A program made the translations under genes and the position numbers. The notes beneath the pieces were generated by a model that ran no database searches, was not told the origin of the DNA, and saw only the letters and a program-made list of their open reading frames with translations. Source: CAVYUC01 sp963783085 (GTDB lineage: Bacteria > Bacteroidota > Bacteroidia > Bacteroidales > Prolixibacteraceae). From it: a stretch of 64,000 nt of DNA. Of the stretch, positions 1 through 9,419 are shown piece after piece. The stretch spans positions 868,001-932,000 of the forward strand of contig CAWAMJ010000020.1 in NCBI GenBank assembly GCA_963783085.1, given 5' to 3'. The first letter of the stretch is position 1. Each line of letters opens with the position of its first letter.

Positions 1-1
1 G

Positions 2-3000
2 AAAAAATATCCCGATGAATTTAAAGGGCCGTTCCTGAAAGAAGAGTTTGAGCTTTTGGAAAATATAGCCGGCTTAATTTCGGGCTCGGTAACCCGGAGT
101 ATTTTTAGGAAGCTGAACCGGGAAAACATCGAACGGTTAAAAGAACTAAAGGCAATAAATAAAACATCGAAAATTATTGAAGAAGGAAAACCGGTTGATG
201 AAACGTTGCAGGAAATATGCACGTTGCTGCCGAAATCATGGCAGTATCCCAAGTTTACGGCAGCCCGAATTCAGTTTGAAGAAAAAACATATAACAGCCG
301 GGAATTCCGTGAATCCCGATGGGTGCAGAGTGAGAATTTTGTTACGATCGATAATAAAAAAGGGACTATTGACATATTTTATCTCAAGGAATTTCCTGCC
401 GAAGACGAGGGGCCGTTTCTGTATGAAGAACGCAACCTGCTGGTAAATATCAGCAAACTGATTACCGGTTATTTAAATAACTACAAGGGCAGGGGCATCA
501 TACACCTCAAGGGGGTGTCCACTCAGGAAGTGCATCCTACCGATGCATACCGGAGCTCGATGATTAAAAATAAAAAGCCGCTTCAGCTTTATTTTAACCA
601 GCAGGTTATCGACAAGTACATCTATTTCGATATGATGAGGTACAAAATCAAGCACATCCTGTTTGTTTCCACACTTTACGATGCCTTTACCCTTGAAAAT
701 GAAGATTCATTTTTTGCCCGGTTCATGGGTGAAATATACCAGTACAGTTTGTTTTCAGTACCGCGGATCACCGGCGCATCAACGGCCGACGAGGCGCTTG
801 AACTGCTGGAAACCACACATTTTAACCTCGTTATTTTAATGGCCGGCGTTGATCGGGAGGCCCCGGTTGAACTGAGCAGGAAAATCAGGGAAAAACATGA
901 AAACCTGCCCGTTTACCTGTTGCTGAACCGAAAAAGCGATGTAAAGTACTTCGAGGAATTGGCGCCAACTATTCCGTCTGTCGATAAACTGTTTGTATGG
1001 GATGGCGATTCGCTGATATTGTTTGCCATCGTTAAAATTACAGAAGATAAAGTGAATGTTGAAAACGATACCCGCGTTGGCCTGGTGCGGGTAATTTTAC
1101 TGATAGAAGATTCACCAAACTACTATTCAAAATACATTCAAAACCTTTACGACATCGTTTTCAACCACATCAAACAATTGCTGCCCGAAACGGAGAAAAA
1201 TGAACTGGAAAAAATGAGACGGATTCGTTCGAGGCCCAAAATCCTTCATGCCCGGAACTACGAAGAGGCCACAGCTATTTTTAACAAGTACCACGATTTT
1301 ATGCTCTGTGTAATTTCTGATGTGGAATTCGAAAAAGCAGGAAAGCTGGACAATGAAGCAGGTGTTAAATTTATCCGGTACGTAAAATCGCACATTTCCA
1401 ATTTGCCCATCGTTCTGCAATCTTCGGAAAAAAGCAACGAAAGAATAGCAAAAAACCTGGATGTTACATTTATCAATAAAAATTCCGAAACCCTTTTTAA
1501 CGATCTGAAGCATTTTCTGAATCATTATCTGGGATTTGGGCATTTTATTTTTCGCAACAAAAAAGGGGAGAAAATCGGAGTGGCCAAATCACTGCGCGAG
1601 TTTGAAACTTTGCTGAAAGAGATACCCGATGAATCGTTCGAACTTCATGCTTCGGAAAACCAGTTATCGCTCTGGCTCATGCAACGTGGTGAAATACAGC
1701 TTGCCCGAACTCTCAACATGCTGTCTGTTGATATGTTTAAGACCATTGAAGAATCGCGGCAGCATCTCCTTAGAACCATAAAATCGCACCGCGAGGAAAA
1801 GAAAAAAGGAAAGATTCTGAGTTTTGATGAAACGGCCATTATCGATGAAAAAAATATTGTTTCTTTTTCAGGTGGCGCGCTTGGAGGAAAAGGCCGCGGC
1901 CTGGCGTTTATCAATACCCTGATTTCCAACATTGAATTCCCGGTATTGGCGGATCAGATTAATATTACCACGCCAATAACTGTGATTATCGGTACCAACG
2001 AGTTTCAACAGTTTATCGTAAAAAACAAACTGTTCGACAAGATTTTTGATCCAGCAATTTCTTATCAGCGGTTAAGGGAACTTTTCATGAAGGCGAATTT
2101 GTCTGCAGGTCTTGTGAAAAAGTTAAAAGTGTTAATTGCCCAAATCGATAAACCAATTGTTGTGCGATCTTCAAGCAATTCTGAAGATTCGATCAACCAG
2201 CCATTCGCCGGTGTGTTCGATACTTATATTGTTCCCGCCGGCGCGAATAAAAAACAGGTTTTCGAGCACGTTGCCAGCGCCATTAAAATGGTTTTTGCTT
2301 CTACTTATTCACCAAAAGCAAGAAACTTTTTTTCGATTATTCACCATAAAATCGAGGAAGAAAAAATGGCGGTTGTCATACAGGAACTTGTTGGTTCCCA
2401 AAATGGCGATTATTATTACCCGCACATAAGCGGCGTGGCCCAAACGTATAATTATTATCCTGTTGCCAGTATGAAACCCGAAGAAGGATTTTCGGTAATC
2501 GGTTTCGGGCTGGGCACCTATGTGGTGGATGGATGGAAATCGTACAGGTTTTCGCCTAAATATCCTGCCATATCCATGTACAGCATTAAAGATTTGCTGA
2601 ACAGTTCGCAGGTGAAATTTTTTGCGGTTGACTGTTTGAAACCGAAAATCGACTTTGTAAAGGATGGGGAACATGCCGCATTGAAATTGCTTGACATTTA
2701 TGATGCCGTGCCGCATGGGACCCTGAAACATTGTGTGTCGGTTTACAATCCGGACAACGACAGGCTCGAGCCGGGAGATTACGGCGCCGGGCCGCTGGTT
2801 GTGGATTTTGCCAACATATTGCAGTACAACTACATTCCGCTTGCCCAAACAATCAGCACCATTTTAAATACGGTGCAGGAAGCGTTTGGTTCTCCGGTGG
2901 AAATCGAATACGCAGTTGATTTGGACACATCGAAAAACGGATTGCCCTCCTTTTATTTGTTGCAGATAAAACCCCTTGTGGGCGAGCACCTGAGTAAAAA

Positions 3001-3571
3001 AATCAACCTTGAAAAAATTGACAAATCCCAAATGCTGCTGTACACCAAATCGAGTATTGGCAATGGCTTCATTAATGATATACACGATATTATTTATGTT
3101 GATGTAAAGAAATTCAATAAGCTAAAAACCATTGAAATGGCTGAGGAAATCGATGCTTTAAATAAGATCATGAAAGACTACGACCGGAATTATATCCTGA
3201 TTGGGCCCGGCCGCTGGGGAAGCCGCGATCAGTTTGTGGGAATCCCAGTGAACTGGTCGCAGATTTCCAAAGCCCGGATAATCGTTGAAATCAGCCTTCA
3301 AAATTTCCCGCTCGATTATTCACTTGGCTCCCATTTCTTTCATAATGTAACTTCTATGAACATCGGCTACTTTTCGGTGCAGCATTTTTCGTCCACCGAT
3401 TTTATACGTTGGGATGAAATCGAAAAAAATCCGCTGGAGAACCAAACGAAGTATTTCAAACATGTGAGGCTAAATAAACCGATTTCGGTATTAATGGATG
3501 GAAAGCACAGAACCTCGGCCATTGTTTACAGGAAAGATGTCGCCGCTAATAAACAGAAAGATGGGAGATGA
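2..3571 (+). CDS. PEP/pyruvate-binding (PPDK N-terminal-like) multidomain signalling protein, 5' end outside window
   Basis: The frame is open to the left edge, so the gene starts upstream; the TTG at 56 is only an internal candidate start. The residues encoded at 2-55 end in a GPFL..E motif that recurs at about residue 120, which suggests two repeated GAF-like sensor domains. Residues ~195-320 and ~340-490 look like receiver folds; the first has Met where the phospho-Asp should be, the second keeps an Asp in ISDVEF. From about residue 600 a PPDK/PEP-synthase type nucleotide-binding domain follows (GGKGRG near 610, RSSSNSED near 703). The His-swivel and PEP TIM-barrel domains of true PPDK/PpsA are not visible, so it is more likely a sensor or regulator with an ATP-grasp module than a central-metabolism enzyme. 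The stop overlaps the next gene by 4 bp (ATGA), indicating translational coupling. Confidence 0.8.
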   Translation, partial: KKYPDEFKGPFLKEEFELLENIAGLISGSVTRSIFRKLNRENIERLKELKAINKTSKIIEEGKPVDETLQEICTLLPKSWQYPKFTAARIQFEEKTYNSREFRESRWVQSENFVTIDNKKGTIDIFYLKEFPAEDEGPFLYEERNLLVNISKLITGYLNNYKGRGIIHLKGVSTQEVHPTDAYRSSMIKNKKPLQLYFNQQVIDKYIYFDMMRYKIKHILFVSTLYDAFTLENEDSFFARFMGEIYQYSLFSVPRITGASTADEALELLETTHFNLVILMAGVDREAPVELSRKIREKHENLPVYLLLNRKSDVKYFEELAPTIPSVDKLFVWDGDSLILFAIVKITEDKVNVENDTRVGLVRVILLIEDSPNYYSKYIQNLYDIVFNHIKQLLPETEKNELEKMRRIRSRPKILHARNYEEATAIFNKYHDFMLCVISDVEFEKAGKLDNEAGVKFIRYVKSHISNLPIVLQSSEKSNERIAKNLDVTFINKNSETLFNDLKHFLNHYLGFGHFIFRNKKGEKIGVAKSLREFETLLKEIPDESFELHASENQLSLWLMQRGEIQLARTLNMLSVDMFKTIEESRQHLLRTIKSHREEKKKGKILSFDETAIIDEKNIVSFSGGALGGKGRGLAFINTLISNIEFPVLADQINITTPITVIIGTNEFQQFIVKNKLFDKIFDPAISYQRLRELFMKANLSAGLVKKLKVLIAQIDKPIVVRSSSNSEDSINQPFAGVFDTYIVPAGANKKQVFEHVASAIKMVFASTYSPKARNFFSIIHHKIEEEKMAVVIQELVGSQNGDYYYPHISGVAQTYNYYPVASMKPEEGFSVIGFGLGTYVVDGWKSYRFSPKYPAISMYSIKDLLNSSQVKFFAVDCLKPKIDFVKDGEHAALKLLDIYDAVPHGTLKHCVSVYNPDNDRLEPGDYGAGPLVVDFANILQYNYIPLAQTISTILNTVQEAFGSPVEIEYAVDLDTSKNGLPSFYLLQIKPLVGEHLSKKINLEKIDKSQMLLYTKSSIGNGFINDIHDIIYVDVKKFNKLKTIEMAEEIDALNKIMKDYDRNYILIGPGRWGSRDQFVGIPVNWSQISKARIIVEISLQNFPLDYSLGSHFFHNVTSMNIGYFSVQHFSSTDFIRWDEIEKNPLENQTKYFKHVRLNKPISVLMDGKHRTSAIVYRKDVAANKQKDGR

Positions 3572-4221
3572 TTGATGTAGCAGTATTCGATGAACATAAC
3601 CTCGTTCATAAGGGAATTTCCGGCCTGCTGGCGGAGGTGCCCGATGTGAATGTGATATTCTCCACGAATAACAGGGTGGCGCTTGCGGATGAGCTGAAAA
3701 AGTTTAAAATCAATATTCTTATCCTGAATTTTTATGACATCACAATCCGGGAATCCAACCTGATGAAGCAGATTAAAATAAATAATCCCAATCTGAGGAT
3801 ACTGGTTATGTCGGTTGCAGATAGCGAGAATGTTGTATTAAACACCATCAAAGCCGGGGCAAAAGGATTTCTCGGAAAGAATTCCACCTTAAACGAACTG
3901 ATTGAAGCCATTTACACGTTAAGGAACGGATACGATTACTTTAGCCAGTCGATTACCCGTATCGTGCTAAACCGGTACGTTTTAGGATTTGACAGTGACG
4001 GGCTGATTAATGCAGCGAAAGTAAACCAGTTGAGCTCGCGCCAGCTGGAAATATTGAAACTGATGGGGGAAAGCTTATCTAATCAGGAAATTGCAGACCG
4101 TTTGTTCATCAGTGTACGGACGGTTGAAACCCATAAAAATCATATCATGCAGAAATTAAACCTGAAAAATATGGTCGATATGATAAAATTTGCAATAAAA
4201 AATAATATCATCAACATATAA
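3568..4221 (+). CDS. LuxR/NarL-type response regulator with degenerate receiver
   Basis: 217 aa. The N-terminal receiver keeps the acidic pair (D8, E9), the Ser/Thr position (S82) and the invariant Lys (K104), but the phospho-acceptor position is Asn54 (ILILNFYD; codon AAT) instead of Asp. The C-terminus (about 150-215) is a complete GerE/LuxR helix-turn-helix with LSSRQLEILKLM and the NQEIADRLFIS..TVETHK signature. It should therefore bind DNA but is unlikely to be switched by ordinary aspartate phosphorylation. The start overlaps the stop of the upstream PEP-binding protein by 4 bp, so the two are co-translated; the partner may supply the signal by protein contact. No histidine kinase lies beside it. 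Confidence 0.85.
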   Translation: MIDVAVFDEHNLVHKGISGLLAEVPDVNVIFSTNNRVALADELKKFKINILILNFYDITIRESNLMKQIKINNPNLRILVMSVADSENVVLNTIKAGAKGFLGKNSTLNELIEAIYTLRNGYDYFSQSITRIVLNRYVLGFDSDGLINAAKVNQLSSRQLEILKLMGESLSNQEIADRLFISVRTVETHKNHIMQKLNLKNMVDMIKFAIKNNIINI

Positions 4222-4240
4222 CATTTTGTTTACATTTCCC

Positions 4241-4315
4241 TACGTGATTCACGTAATTCGTGGTTTTCGCTTTCCATACGGTCCAATGCTGAATATTTTT
4301 ACAAAAATGTAAAAA
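4241..4315. promoter_or_regulatory. two palindromes upstream of gdhA
   Basis: A 15-nt perfect palindrome, TACGTGATTCACGTA, lies at 4241-4255, and a second inverted repeat (TTTTTACA/TGTAAAAA arms) at 4296-4315. They sit between the LuxR gene stop and the gdhA start. The first could be an operator or, with the following T-rich run, a weak terminator of the upstream pair; the second could be a regulator site close to the gdhA promoter. No clear TAnnTTTG element is seen. Function is inferred from position only. Confidence 0.35.
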
Positions 4316-4346
4316 AGGTAAAGTATTAATCTTAAAGAAATAAGTA

Positions 4347-5699
4347 ATGAATGACGTATTGAAAGTTAATGTTGGTGATTTTATGGCAAAGGTAATTGCC
4401 AAAAATCCCGGAGAGTCTGAATTTCACCAGGCGGTGCAGGAGGTTGTTGAATCTTTGATGCCGTTTATTGAAGAAAATCCGAAATACAAGCAAGCCAAAA
4501 TTCTGGAGCGCATGGTTGAACCTGAACGGGTAATTATGTTCCGGGTGCCGTGGGTTGACGATAACGGAAACATTCAGGTAAACAGGGGATTTCGTGTTCA
4601 AATGAACAGCGCTATCGGACCGTATAAAGGCGGGCTCCGGTTTCACCCTACCGTTAATTTGGGCATTTTGAAATTTCTTGCTTTTGAACAGGTATTCAAA
4701 AACAGTTTAACATCGCTGCCAATGGGTGGCGGAAAAGGTGGCTCCGATTTCGATCCCAAAAGAAAGTCTGACCGCGAAATTATGAGTTTCTGCCAGAGTT
4801 TTATGACCGAGCTCCAGCGGTTTATTGGCGCTGATACCGACGTGCCTGCCGGAGACATAGGAGTTGGCGGCCGGGAAATCGGCTACTTGTACGGGCAGTA
4901 CAAACGCATCCGTAATGAGTTTACCGGTGTGCTTACCGGAAAATCGCTGGAATGGGGTGGCAGCTTAATCCGCCCTGAAGCTACCGGCTATGGCGCCGTT
5001 TATTTTGCACAGGAAATGCTGAATACGCGCAACATAAACATTGAAGGAAAAGTTGCAGTGGTTTCCGGTTCGGGTAATGTATCGCAGTATGCCGCTGAAA
5101 AATTGATTGAGTTGGGCGCCAAAGTGGTCACCCTGTCCGATTCGGATGGTTTTATTTACGACCCGGATGGTATAACCCGTGAAAAACTGGATTATGTAAT
5201 GAACCTGAAAAATATTCGCAGGGGACGTATTAAAGAATACGCCGAAAAATACAACGTTGAATATTTCGAAGGAAAAACCCCGTGGGGCATTGCCTGTGAT
5301 ATTGCTTTTCCGTGTGCCACACAGAATGAAATTAACGAAGAAGATGCAAAAACGTTGGTCGAAAACGGCTGCGTACTGGTTTCAGAAGGTGCAAATATGC
5401 CATCTACAACCGAAGCCGTGGAAGTATTTCTCAACGCCAAAATTCTTTACGGCCCCGGAAAAGCAGCCAATGCCGGAGGTGTGGCAACTTCAGGCCTTGA
5501 AATGGCACAAAATGCCATGCGTTTGCCATGGACCCGCGAAGAAGTTGATGCCAGGTTACGGGAAATTATGGTCAATATTCATAAAACCTGTGTGAAATAC
5601 GGTAAAGAAAACGATGATTTTATCAATTATGTGAAAGGCGCCAACATCGGAGGTTTTATCAAAGTTGCCGATTCCATGATTGCACAAGGATACGTATAA
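4347..5699 (+). CDS. gdhA: NADP-specific glutamate dehydrogenase
   Basis: 450 aa, the usual length of hexameric NADP(H)-dependent GDH. It interconverts 2-oxoglutarate plus ammonium and glutamate in the cytoplasm. Visible hallmarks are the substrate-binding stretch NSAIGPYKGGLRF, the catalytic-lysine region PMGGGKGGSDFDP near residue 125, DTDVPAGDIGVGGREIGY, RPEATGYG, and a Rossmann motif VVSGSGNVSQY near 235. The ATG at 4347 precedes a full-length N-terminus. It stands alone between the LuxR gene and a terminator hairpin. The FMN glutamate-synthase-like gene lies downstream on the other strand, so two nitrogen-assimilation functions are close but not co-transcribed. Confidence 0.97.
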   Translation: MNDVLKVNVGDFMAKVIAKNPGESEFHQAVQEVVESLMPFIEENPKYKQAKILERMVEPERVIMFRVPWVDDNGNIQVNRGFRVQMNSAIGPYKGGLRFHPTVNLGILKFLAFEQVFKNSLTSLPMGGGKGGSDFDPKRKSDREIMSFCQSFMTELQRFIGADTDVPAGDIGVGGREIGYLYGQYKRIRNEFTGVLTGKSLEWGGSLIRPEATGYGAVYFAQEMLNTRNINIEGKVAVVSGSGNVSQYAAEKLIELGAKVVTLSDSDGFIYDPDGITREKLDYVMNLKNIRRGRIKEYAEKYNVEYFEGKTPWGIACDIAFPCATQNEINEEDAKTLVENGCVLVSEGANMPSTTEAVEVFLNAKILYGPGKAANAGGVATSGLEMAQNAMRLPWTREEVDARLREIMVNIHKTCVKYGKENDDFINYVKGANIGGFIKVADSMIAQGYV

Positions 5700-5730
5700 C
5701 GGCATAAGCCCGAAAATGTTGTTTTAAAAG

Positions 5731-5767
5731 TTCAGCTGTCTTTAACCGGGTAGCTGAATTTTTTTTT
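5731..5767 (+). terminator. rho-independent terminator after gdhA
   Basis: TTCAGCT and AGCTGAA arms separated by a 14-nt loop, immediately followed by a run of nine T. It lies 31 bp after the gdhA stop. Confidence 0.75.
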
Positions 5768-6119
5768 ATTTCCGGGGGCTGACAAAAAACTGATTCAGTT
5801 TTATTTTTTGTGGAGCGAAAGCCGTTGGATTCGTCATGCCTCCTCAAACAGCCGTAATTTTTTAACACAAACATCATTTGTTTTCCGGCTCACCGCCCAA
5901 GGCCACGCTTCGATTCTGCGGACGGGGGCTCGGGAGTGGCCCTTTTTAACCAGGCCCGGAATCGAAATAAAACATTAGTGAGAAAGGGAAGGAAAGCATA
6001 AACTTTTTAATGTGAGCTAAAAACTTTCCCCGGCTTTTTCGGTGATATCCCCGCTTGTTTGATACTCAAAAAAACCAATGAGGTTTTCGTTTGTTTAATG
6101 ATGAGTTTAAAAGAGATTT
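5768..6119. other. intergenic region, one long hairpin
   Basis: No gene is supported here. A GGCCAC/GTGGCC inverted repeat at 5901-5941 followed by CCCTTTTT could be a second terminator-like hairpin. The last 100 bp before the cupin gene are AT-rich and probably hold its promoter, but no clear consensus was found. Confidence 0.5.
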
Positions 6120-6692
6120 ATGATACGCAGAAAATTTGTTTTAACCGCGCTGGCATTTTATCCGTTAACCATTTTTGCAGGAATGAAAACCTTTATAAAA
6201 AAAAGGGCGGATAAGGGATTTACGGTAAAATCCGGTGAGGCCAGGTATGGGGTGAGTTACAAAATGAAAGGAGTTACCTCAAATATCCTCGATGTTAAAA
6301 TATCAGGAAACGACACGGAGAATAACCTCGCCGTATTTGAGCAAACGGGGCAAACCCCGAACGGGGGCCCGCCGTTGCACCTTCATTTATATCAGGACGA
6401 ATGGTTTTATATTGTTGAAGGTGAATACCTGTTTCAGGTTGGCGACGGGAAATTCCGGATGAAACCCGGCGATACCATTTTTCTTCCCAGGAACGTACCC
6501 CACGCCTTTGTACAGTTAACAGAGAAGGCAAAAGTAATTGTGTCTTACCTTCCGGCAGGAAAAATGGAAAAGTTTTTTGCGGTGACCGATCGATGGACAA
6601 CGCCGCCATCGGAAAATGAAATGATAAAAGTATTTGCCGATCACGACATGAAGGTGGTTGGAAAGCCATTAACGGCAAACTTCAGTGAATAG
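6120..6692 (+). CDS. cupin-domain protein with N-terminal signal/anchor
   Basis: 190 aa. The N-terminus has basic residues followed by a hydrophobic stretch (about residues 5-21), consistent with a signal peptide or membrane anchor. A single cupin-2 barrel spans roughly residues 70-150, with a metal-site pattern HLHLYQDEWFYIVEGE, then GD.IFLPRNVPH. The His/His/Glu and later His ligands are all present, so metal binding is likely. The substrate is unknown; related small cupins include quercetinase-like and sugar-binding proteins. It stands alone, convergent with the next gene across a bidirectional hairpin. Confidence 0.8.
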   Translation: MIRRKFVLTALAFYPLTIFAGMKTFIKKRADKGFTVKSGEARYGVSYKMKGVTSNILDVKISGNDTENNLAVFEQTGQTPNGGPPLHLHLYQDEWFYIVEGEYLFQVGDGKFRMKPGDTIFLPRNVPHAFVQLTEKAKVIVSYLPAGKMEKFFAVTDRWTTPPSENEMIKVFADHDMKVVGKPLTANFSE

Positions 6693-6742
6693 CGGCTTAC
6701 ATTGAACTATGGGTTGGGGGCTGCAAACTGTGAACCTGCAAC

Positions 6743-6775
6743 AAAAAAATGCCACCCCGTACGGAATGGCATTTT
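6743..6775. terminator. bidirectional terminator
   Basis: AAAATGCCA and TGGCATTTT arms form a perfect 9-bp stem flanked by A-run on the left and T-run on the right. It separates the convergent cupin (+) and glutamate-synthase-like (-) genes and can serve both. Confidence 0.8.
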
Positions 6776-6792
6776 CTGTTTTCACAGAGGTA

Positions 6793-8433
6793 TTATCCCG
6801 TTAAAATGGCTTTTGCCTCGGCGTCAAGCGCATCGGTCATAAATGGAATTTTGGTTACTTCCTCCGTTTCCCGGTTGGCCGAAATCAAATCGCTGCGGTG
6901 GAGTTCGCCCAGATTGAATTTACGCGCGCCCGCCATAAATTGCTGTAATCCGCCCGCCAGCTTATCAGCATAACCAACCATGGCCACTGCTCCAAAAGGA
7001 ATATTTTTCATTTCATTTTCACCCACTTTATTTTTTACCGTTTCCCACTCGGCAAAAATCTCTTCCGGATAAATTCCGTATTCTGTCACCGAAGGAGGAA
7101 GTTTTTCCCAGTGCCCGCTCAGTTCTGCCTTTCTTTCAGGATGGAAAGTTGCTTCGATGTTGCTTCCCAGAAACCCTGCAATCATTGGCGCCCGCCCCAG
7201 GCAAACCAGTTTGGAGTAAGGCGCCCCCAGTGACAGTGCTTTAAATAAATGATCTTCGCGTGCAAAACCGCCTGCAAATGAAATATCCGGAACTTTTATT
7301 CCCTGTTGCTCAAGAATGGTACAGTACTCATAAGCTTTGGAATGTAACGCCAGGGATGGAATCCCCCAGTGTTGCATCATGTTCCACGGGCTCATTCCGG
7401 TTCCGCCACCCGAACCGTCGATGGTAAGCAAATCCAGGTTTGCGTCTGCAGCATAGCGGATTGCCATTGCCAGGTTTTCCATTCCGTATGCACCTGTTTT
7501 TAGCGAAATTCGTTTAAAACCCAGTTTGCGCAGGTAGGCCACACTGTTCATAAAATCTTCGCGCACAGCATCGGTGGAGTGCCTGTTGGTGGCTCCGAGG
7601 CGGCTGTGACGCGCAAATGATGTAACCGCCCGGTTGTGGTATCCTTTTATTACAACCGGATTGTACGGATCGGGATCTACAATATAACCGCGGTCTTTTA
7701 AAAACTGCGCATATTCAATGCTGTTTACCTGAATTTCCCCTCCAATGTCTTTTGCTCCCTGTCCCCATTTCAATTCAATAATCACATCGTTCCCGTATTT
7801 ATCGATGAGGAATTCTGCAACTCCGTTCCGGGAATCTTCCACGTTCATTTGAATAATTATGGCTCCGTATCCGTCGTAATACCGGTTGAAATATTCAATC
7901 CGGCGTTCCAGTTCCGGCGCCGATTTAATGCGCCCTTTATCAAGAACCGATTCCTTGTCGACGCCAACCACATTTTCGCCAACCACAATCGGGAAGCCCG
8001 CCAGCGCTGCGCCAACAGCAAACGACGGCCAGTATTTTGCCGCGATAAAAGTAGAACCCAGCGCACCCGTCATAATCGGTACCCGGCATTTGGTTTTTAT
8101 CTCGTTGCCAAACGACGTCTCAATATTTACATTGGTAAAAATGCAATCGTCGGGATCGTCGCTCAGCGTTTTGGGCAAGCCCTTTGAACCGTATGCGTAA
8201 CCTTGTATCCGCAATGCGTGATATCCGAGGCCCATCGCAGTTACGTGGCTGGCTCCGGATGTTGATTGCCCAAAGCTCCGGGGATACAACATTTTGCGGC
8301 CTTCAAGACAGGAAAGCCAGGTTTCACATTTTCCTTTGCAATCTGAAAGGCAAAGCGTACATAGCCCGGATTCACAGGGAACTCCACGGTTCACTGCTCC
8401 AAGGGCGTCGTTGTTTTTAATGAATTGTAACAT
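6793..8433 (-). CDS. FMN-binding glutamate synthase family protein
   Basis: 546 aa. The FMN/TIM-barrel synthase domain of GOGAT covers about residues 90-520: ELKWGQGAKDIGGE, RISLKTGAYGMENLA, and the flavin/glycine-rich DGSGGGTGMSPW. The class II amidotransferase and GXGXG domains of full GltB are absent, so this is the archaeal-type or stand-alone synthase-like family; whether it makes glutamate or acts on another substrate is not certain. Two oddities: the 3Fe-4S cysteine triad of GOGAT is not seen near CLGRAPMIAGF, while the N-terminus carries six Cys in about 23 residues (C20, C25, C28, C32, C36, C42) that could bind an Fe-S cluster or zinc. It is monocistronic, ending at the shared terminator. 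Confidence 0.85.
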   Translation of the reverse strand: MLQFIKNNDALGAVNRGVPCESGLCTLCLSDCKGKCETWLSCLEGRKMLYPRSFGQSTSGASHVTAMGLGYHALRIQGYAYGSKGLPKTLSDDPDDCIFTNVNIETSFGNEIKTKCRVPIMTGALGSTFIAAKYWPSFAVGAALAGFPIVVGENVVGVDKESVLDKGRIKSAPELERRIEYFNRYYDGYGAIIIQMNVEDSRNGVAEFLIDKYGNDVIIELKWGQGAKDIGGEIQVNSIEYAQFLKDRGYIVDPDPYNPVVIKGYHNRAVTSFARHSRLGATNRHSTDAVREDFMNSVAYLRKLGFKRISLKTGAYGMENLAMAIRYAADANLDLLTIDGSGGGTGMSPWNMMQHWGIPSLALHSKAYEYCTILEQQGIKVPDISFAGGFAREDHLFKALSLGAPYSKLVCLGRAPMIAGFLGSNIEATFHPERKAELSGHWEKLPPSVTEYGIYPEEIFAEWETVKNKVGENEMKNIPFGAVAMVGYADKLAGGLQQFMAGARKFNLGELHRSDLISANRETEEVTKIPFMTDALDAEAKAILTG

Positions 8434-8498
8434 GTTGGTTTGATATAATTTAGATTTAACTTGATTTCACCGAATATACTAACAAATTGACAATTTGC

Positions 8499-8510
8499 TG
8501 ACATTTGTCA
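8499..8510. promoter_or_regulatory. possible operator upstream of the glutamate-synthase-like gene
   Basis: TGACA/TGTCA arms two bases apart (TGACATTTGTCA), about 65 bp upstream of the minus-strand start at 8433 and next to another TTGACAATT-like half site. Position fits a regulator site; no regulator is assigned. Confidence 0.3.
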
Positions 8511-8594
8511 TATATTAAAAAACATAAACAACAGTTTTTACCGAAACTAAATAAGTGGCGATATTTAGGCTATAAGCTCAGGGACCAACTGTGG

Positions 8595-9419
8595 TTACAG
8601 CAAAAATCCCATTCGTAAGCCAAAAGAAAATGCCACAGGAAAATTTTCCCCCAGTGTGGCAAATCCGTAGGGATAGGTTAAATCGAGGTTGTCCATGGAG
8701 TTGTCTCCCAGGCCCATTCCGGTATAGAAATCAATCAGGAACATGTCGTCAAAAACCCATTGTTTCCCAAAAACAACCAGAACTGCCCATTTTGTATTGT
8801 TAAACCTTTCTTTCTCATAAGAAAAGATTTCCCCCCCGGTAACGGAATAGCTGGCAAAATCCAGTTCGAGTTTCACATACGAACCTTTTAAAATATGCGA
8901 ATAACGCATTTCGCTGATGTAAAAATCGGGATCCTTTGCAAATTTATACCCGCCCCTGAAAAGCACTCCGGAGGCATCTTCCTCTTCCAGTGCAATGCCG
9001 ATTCCAATCAACCCCGCTGAGAGCTCTACTGATCGTCCCGGCTTCAAACACCGTTCATAAGTGAAGGCAAGCGTATTGGCAGCTATTGATAAAAAGTCAA
9101 CTTTCAGCGCGTTCTTTCTTTGAATCTGAAACAGTTCCGCCGAGTTTTCTGCTATCGTTTCCAGCCTTTGCGGCGCTGGTTCAAAATTTTGCACCTGTCC
9201 GCCGGAAAATACAATCCGGTCGATTTTGTTTTTGTTGATAACGTAAACCACATCCATATTCAATTGCGGCTGCGAATACCTGATCTGGGAGGGGCTAATC
9301 TCTTTTACTTTGCCCGCAATGATTTCCCCGTTTTTAAGATAAATGGAATCCAGTTCCGTTTGGCCGAAAAGGTGGAAGGTGAAGAGTGATAATGCCATAA
9401 TTATTATCAGGTTTTTCAT
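8595..9419 (-). CDS. secreted/outer-membrane protein, unknown function
   Basis: 274 aa. A clear signal peptide (residues 1-19, cleavage near FG-QTE) is followed by a short domain beginning YLKNGEIIAGKVKEI, a type seen in Bacteroidota secreted proteins where small beta-rich N-terminal domains precede barrels. From about residue 100 the sequence alternates aromatic and polar residues and ends in SFGLRMGFLL, as in an outer-membrane beta-barrel C-terminus. I do not recognise a specific function. It is transcribed away from the repeat tract upstream. Confidence 0.65.
   Translation of the reverse strand: MKNLIIIMALSLFTFHLFGQTELDSIYLKNGEIIAGKVKEISPSQIRYSQPQLNMDVVYVINKNKIDRIVFSGGQVQNFEPAPQRLETIAENSAELFQIQRKNALKVDFLSIAANTLAFTYERCLKPGRSVELSAGLIGIGIALEEEDASGVLFRGGYKFAKDPDFYISEMRYSHILKGSYVKLELDFASYSVTGGEIFSYEKERFNNTKWAVLVVFGKQWVFDDMFLIDFYTGMGLGDNSMDNLDLTYPYGFATLGENFPVAFSFGLRMGFLL

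Noticed and set aside
2309..2848. 179-codon minus-strand frame opposite the PEP-binding gene
   Set aside because: Antisense shadow; composition follows the codons of the plus-strand gene.
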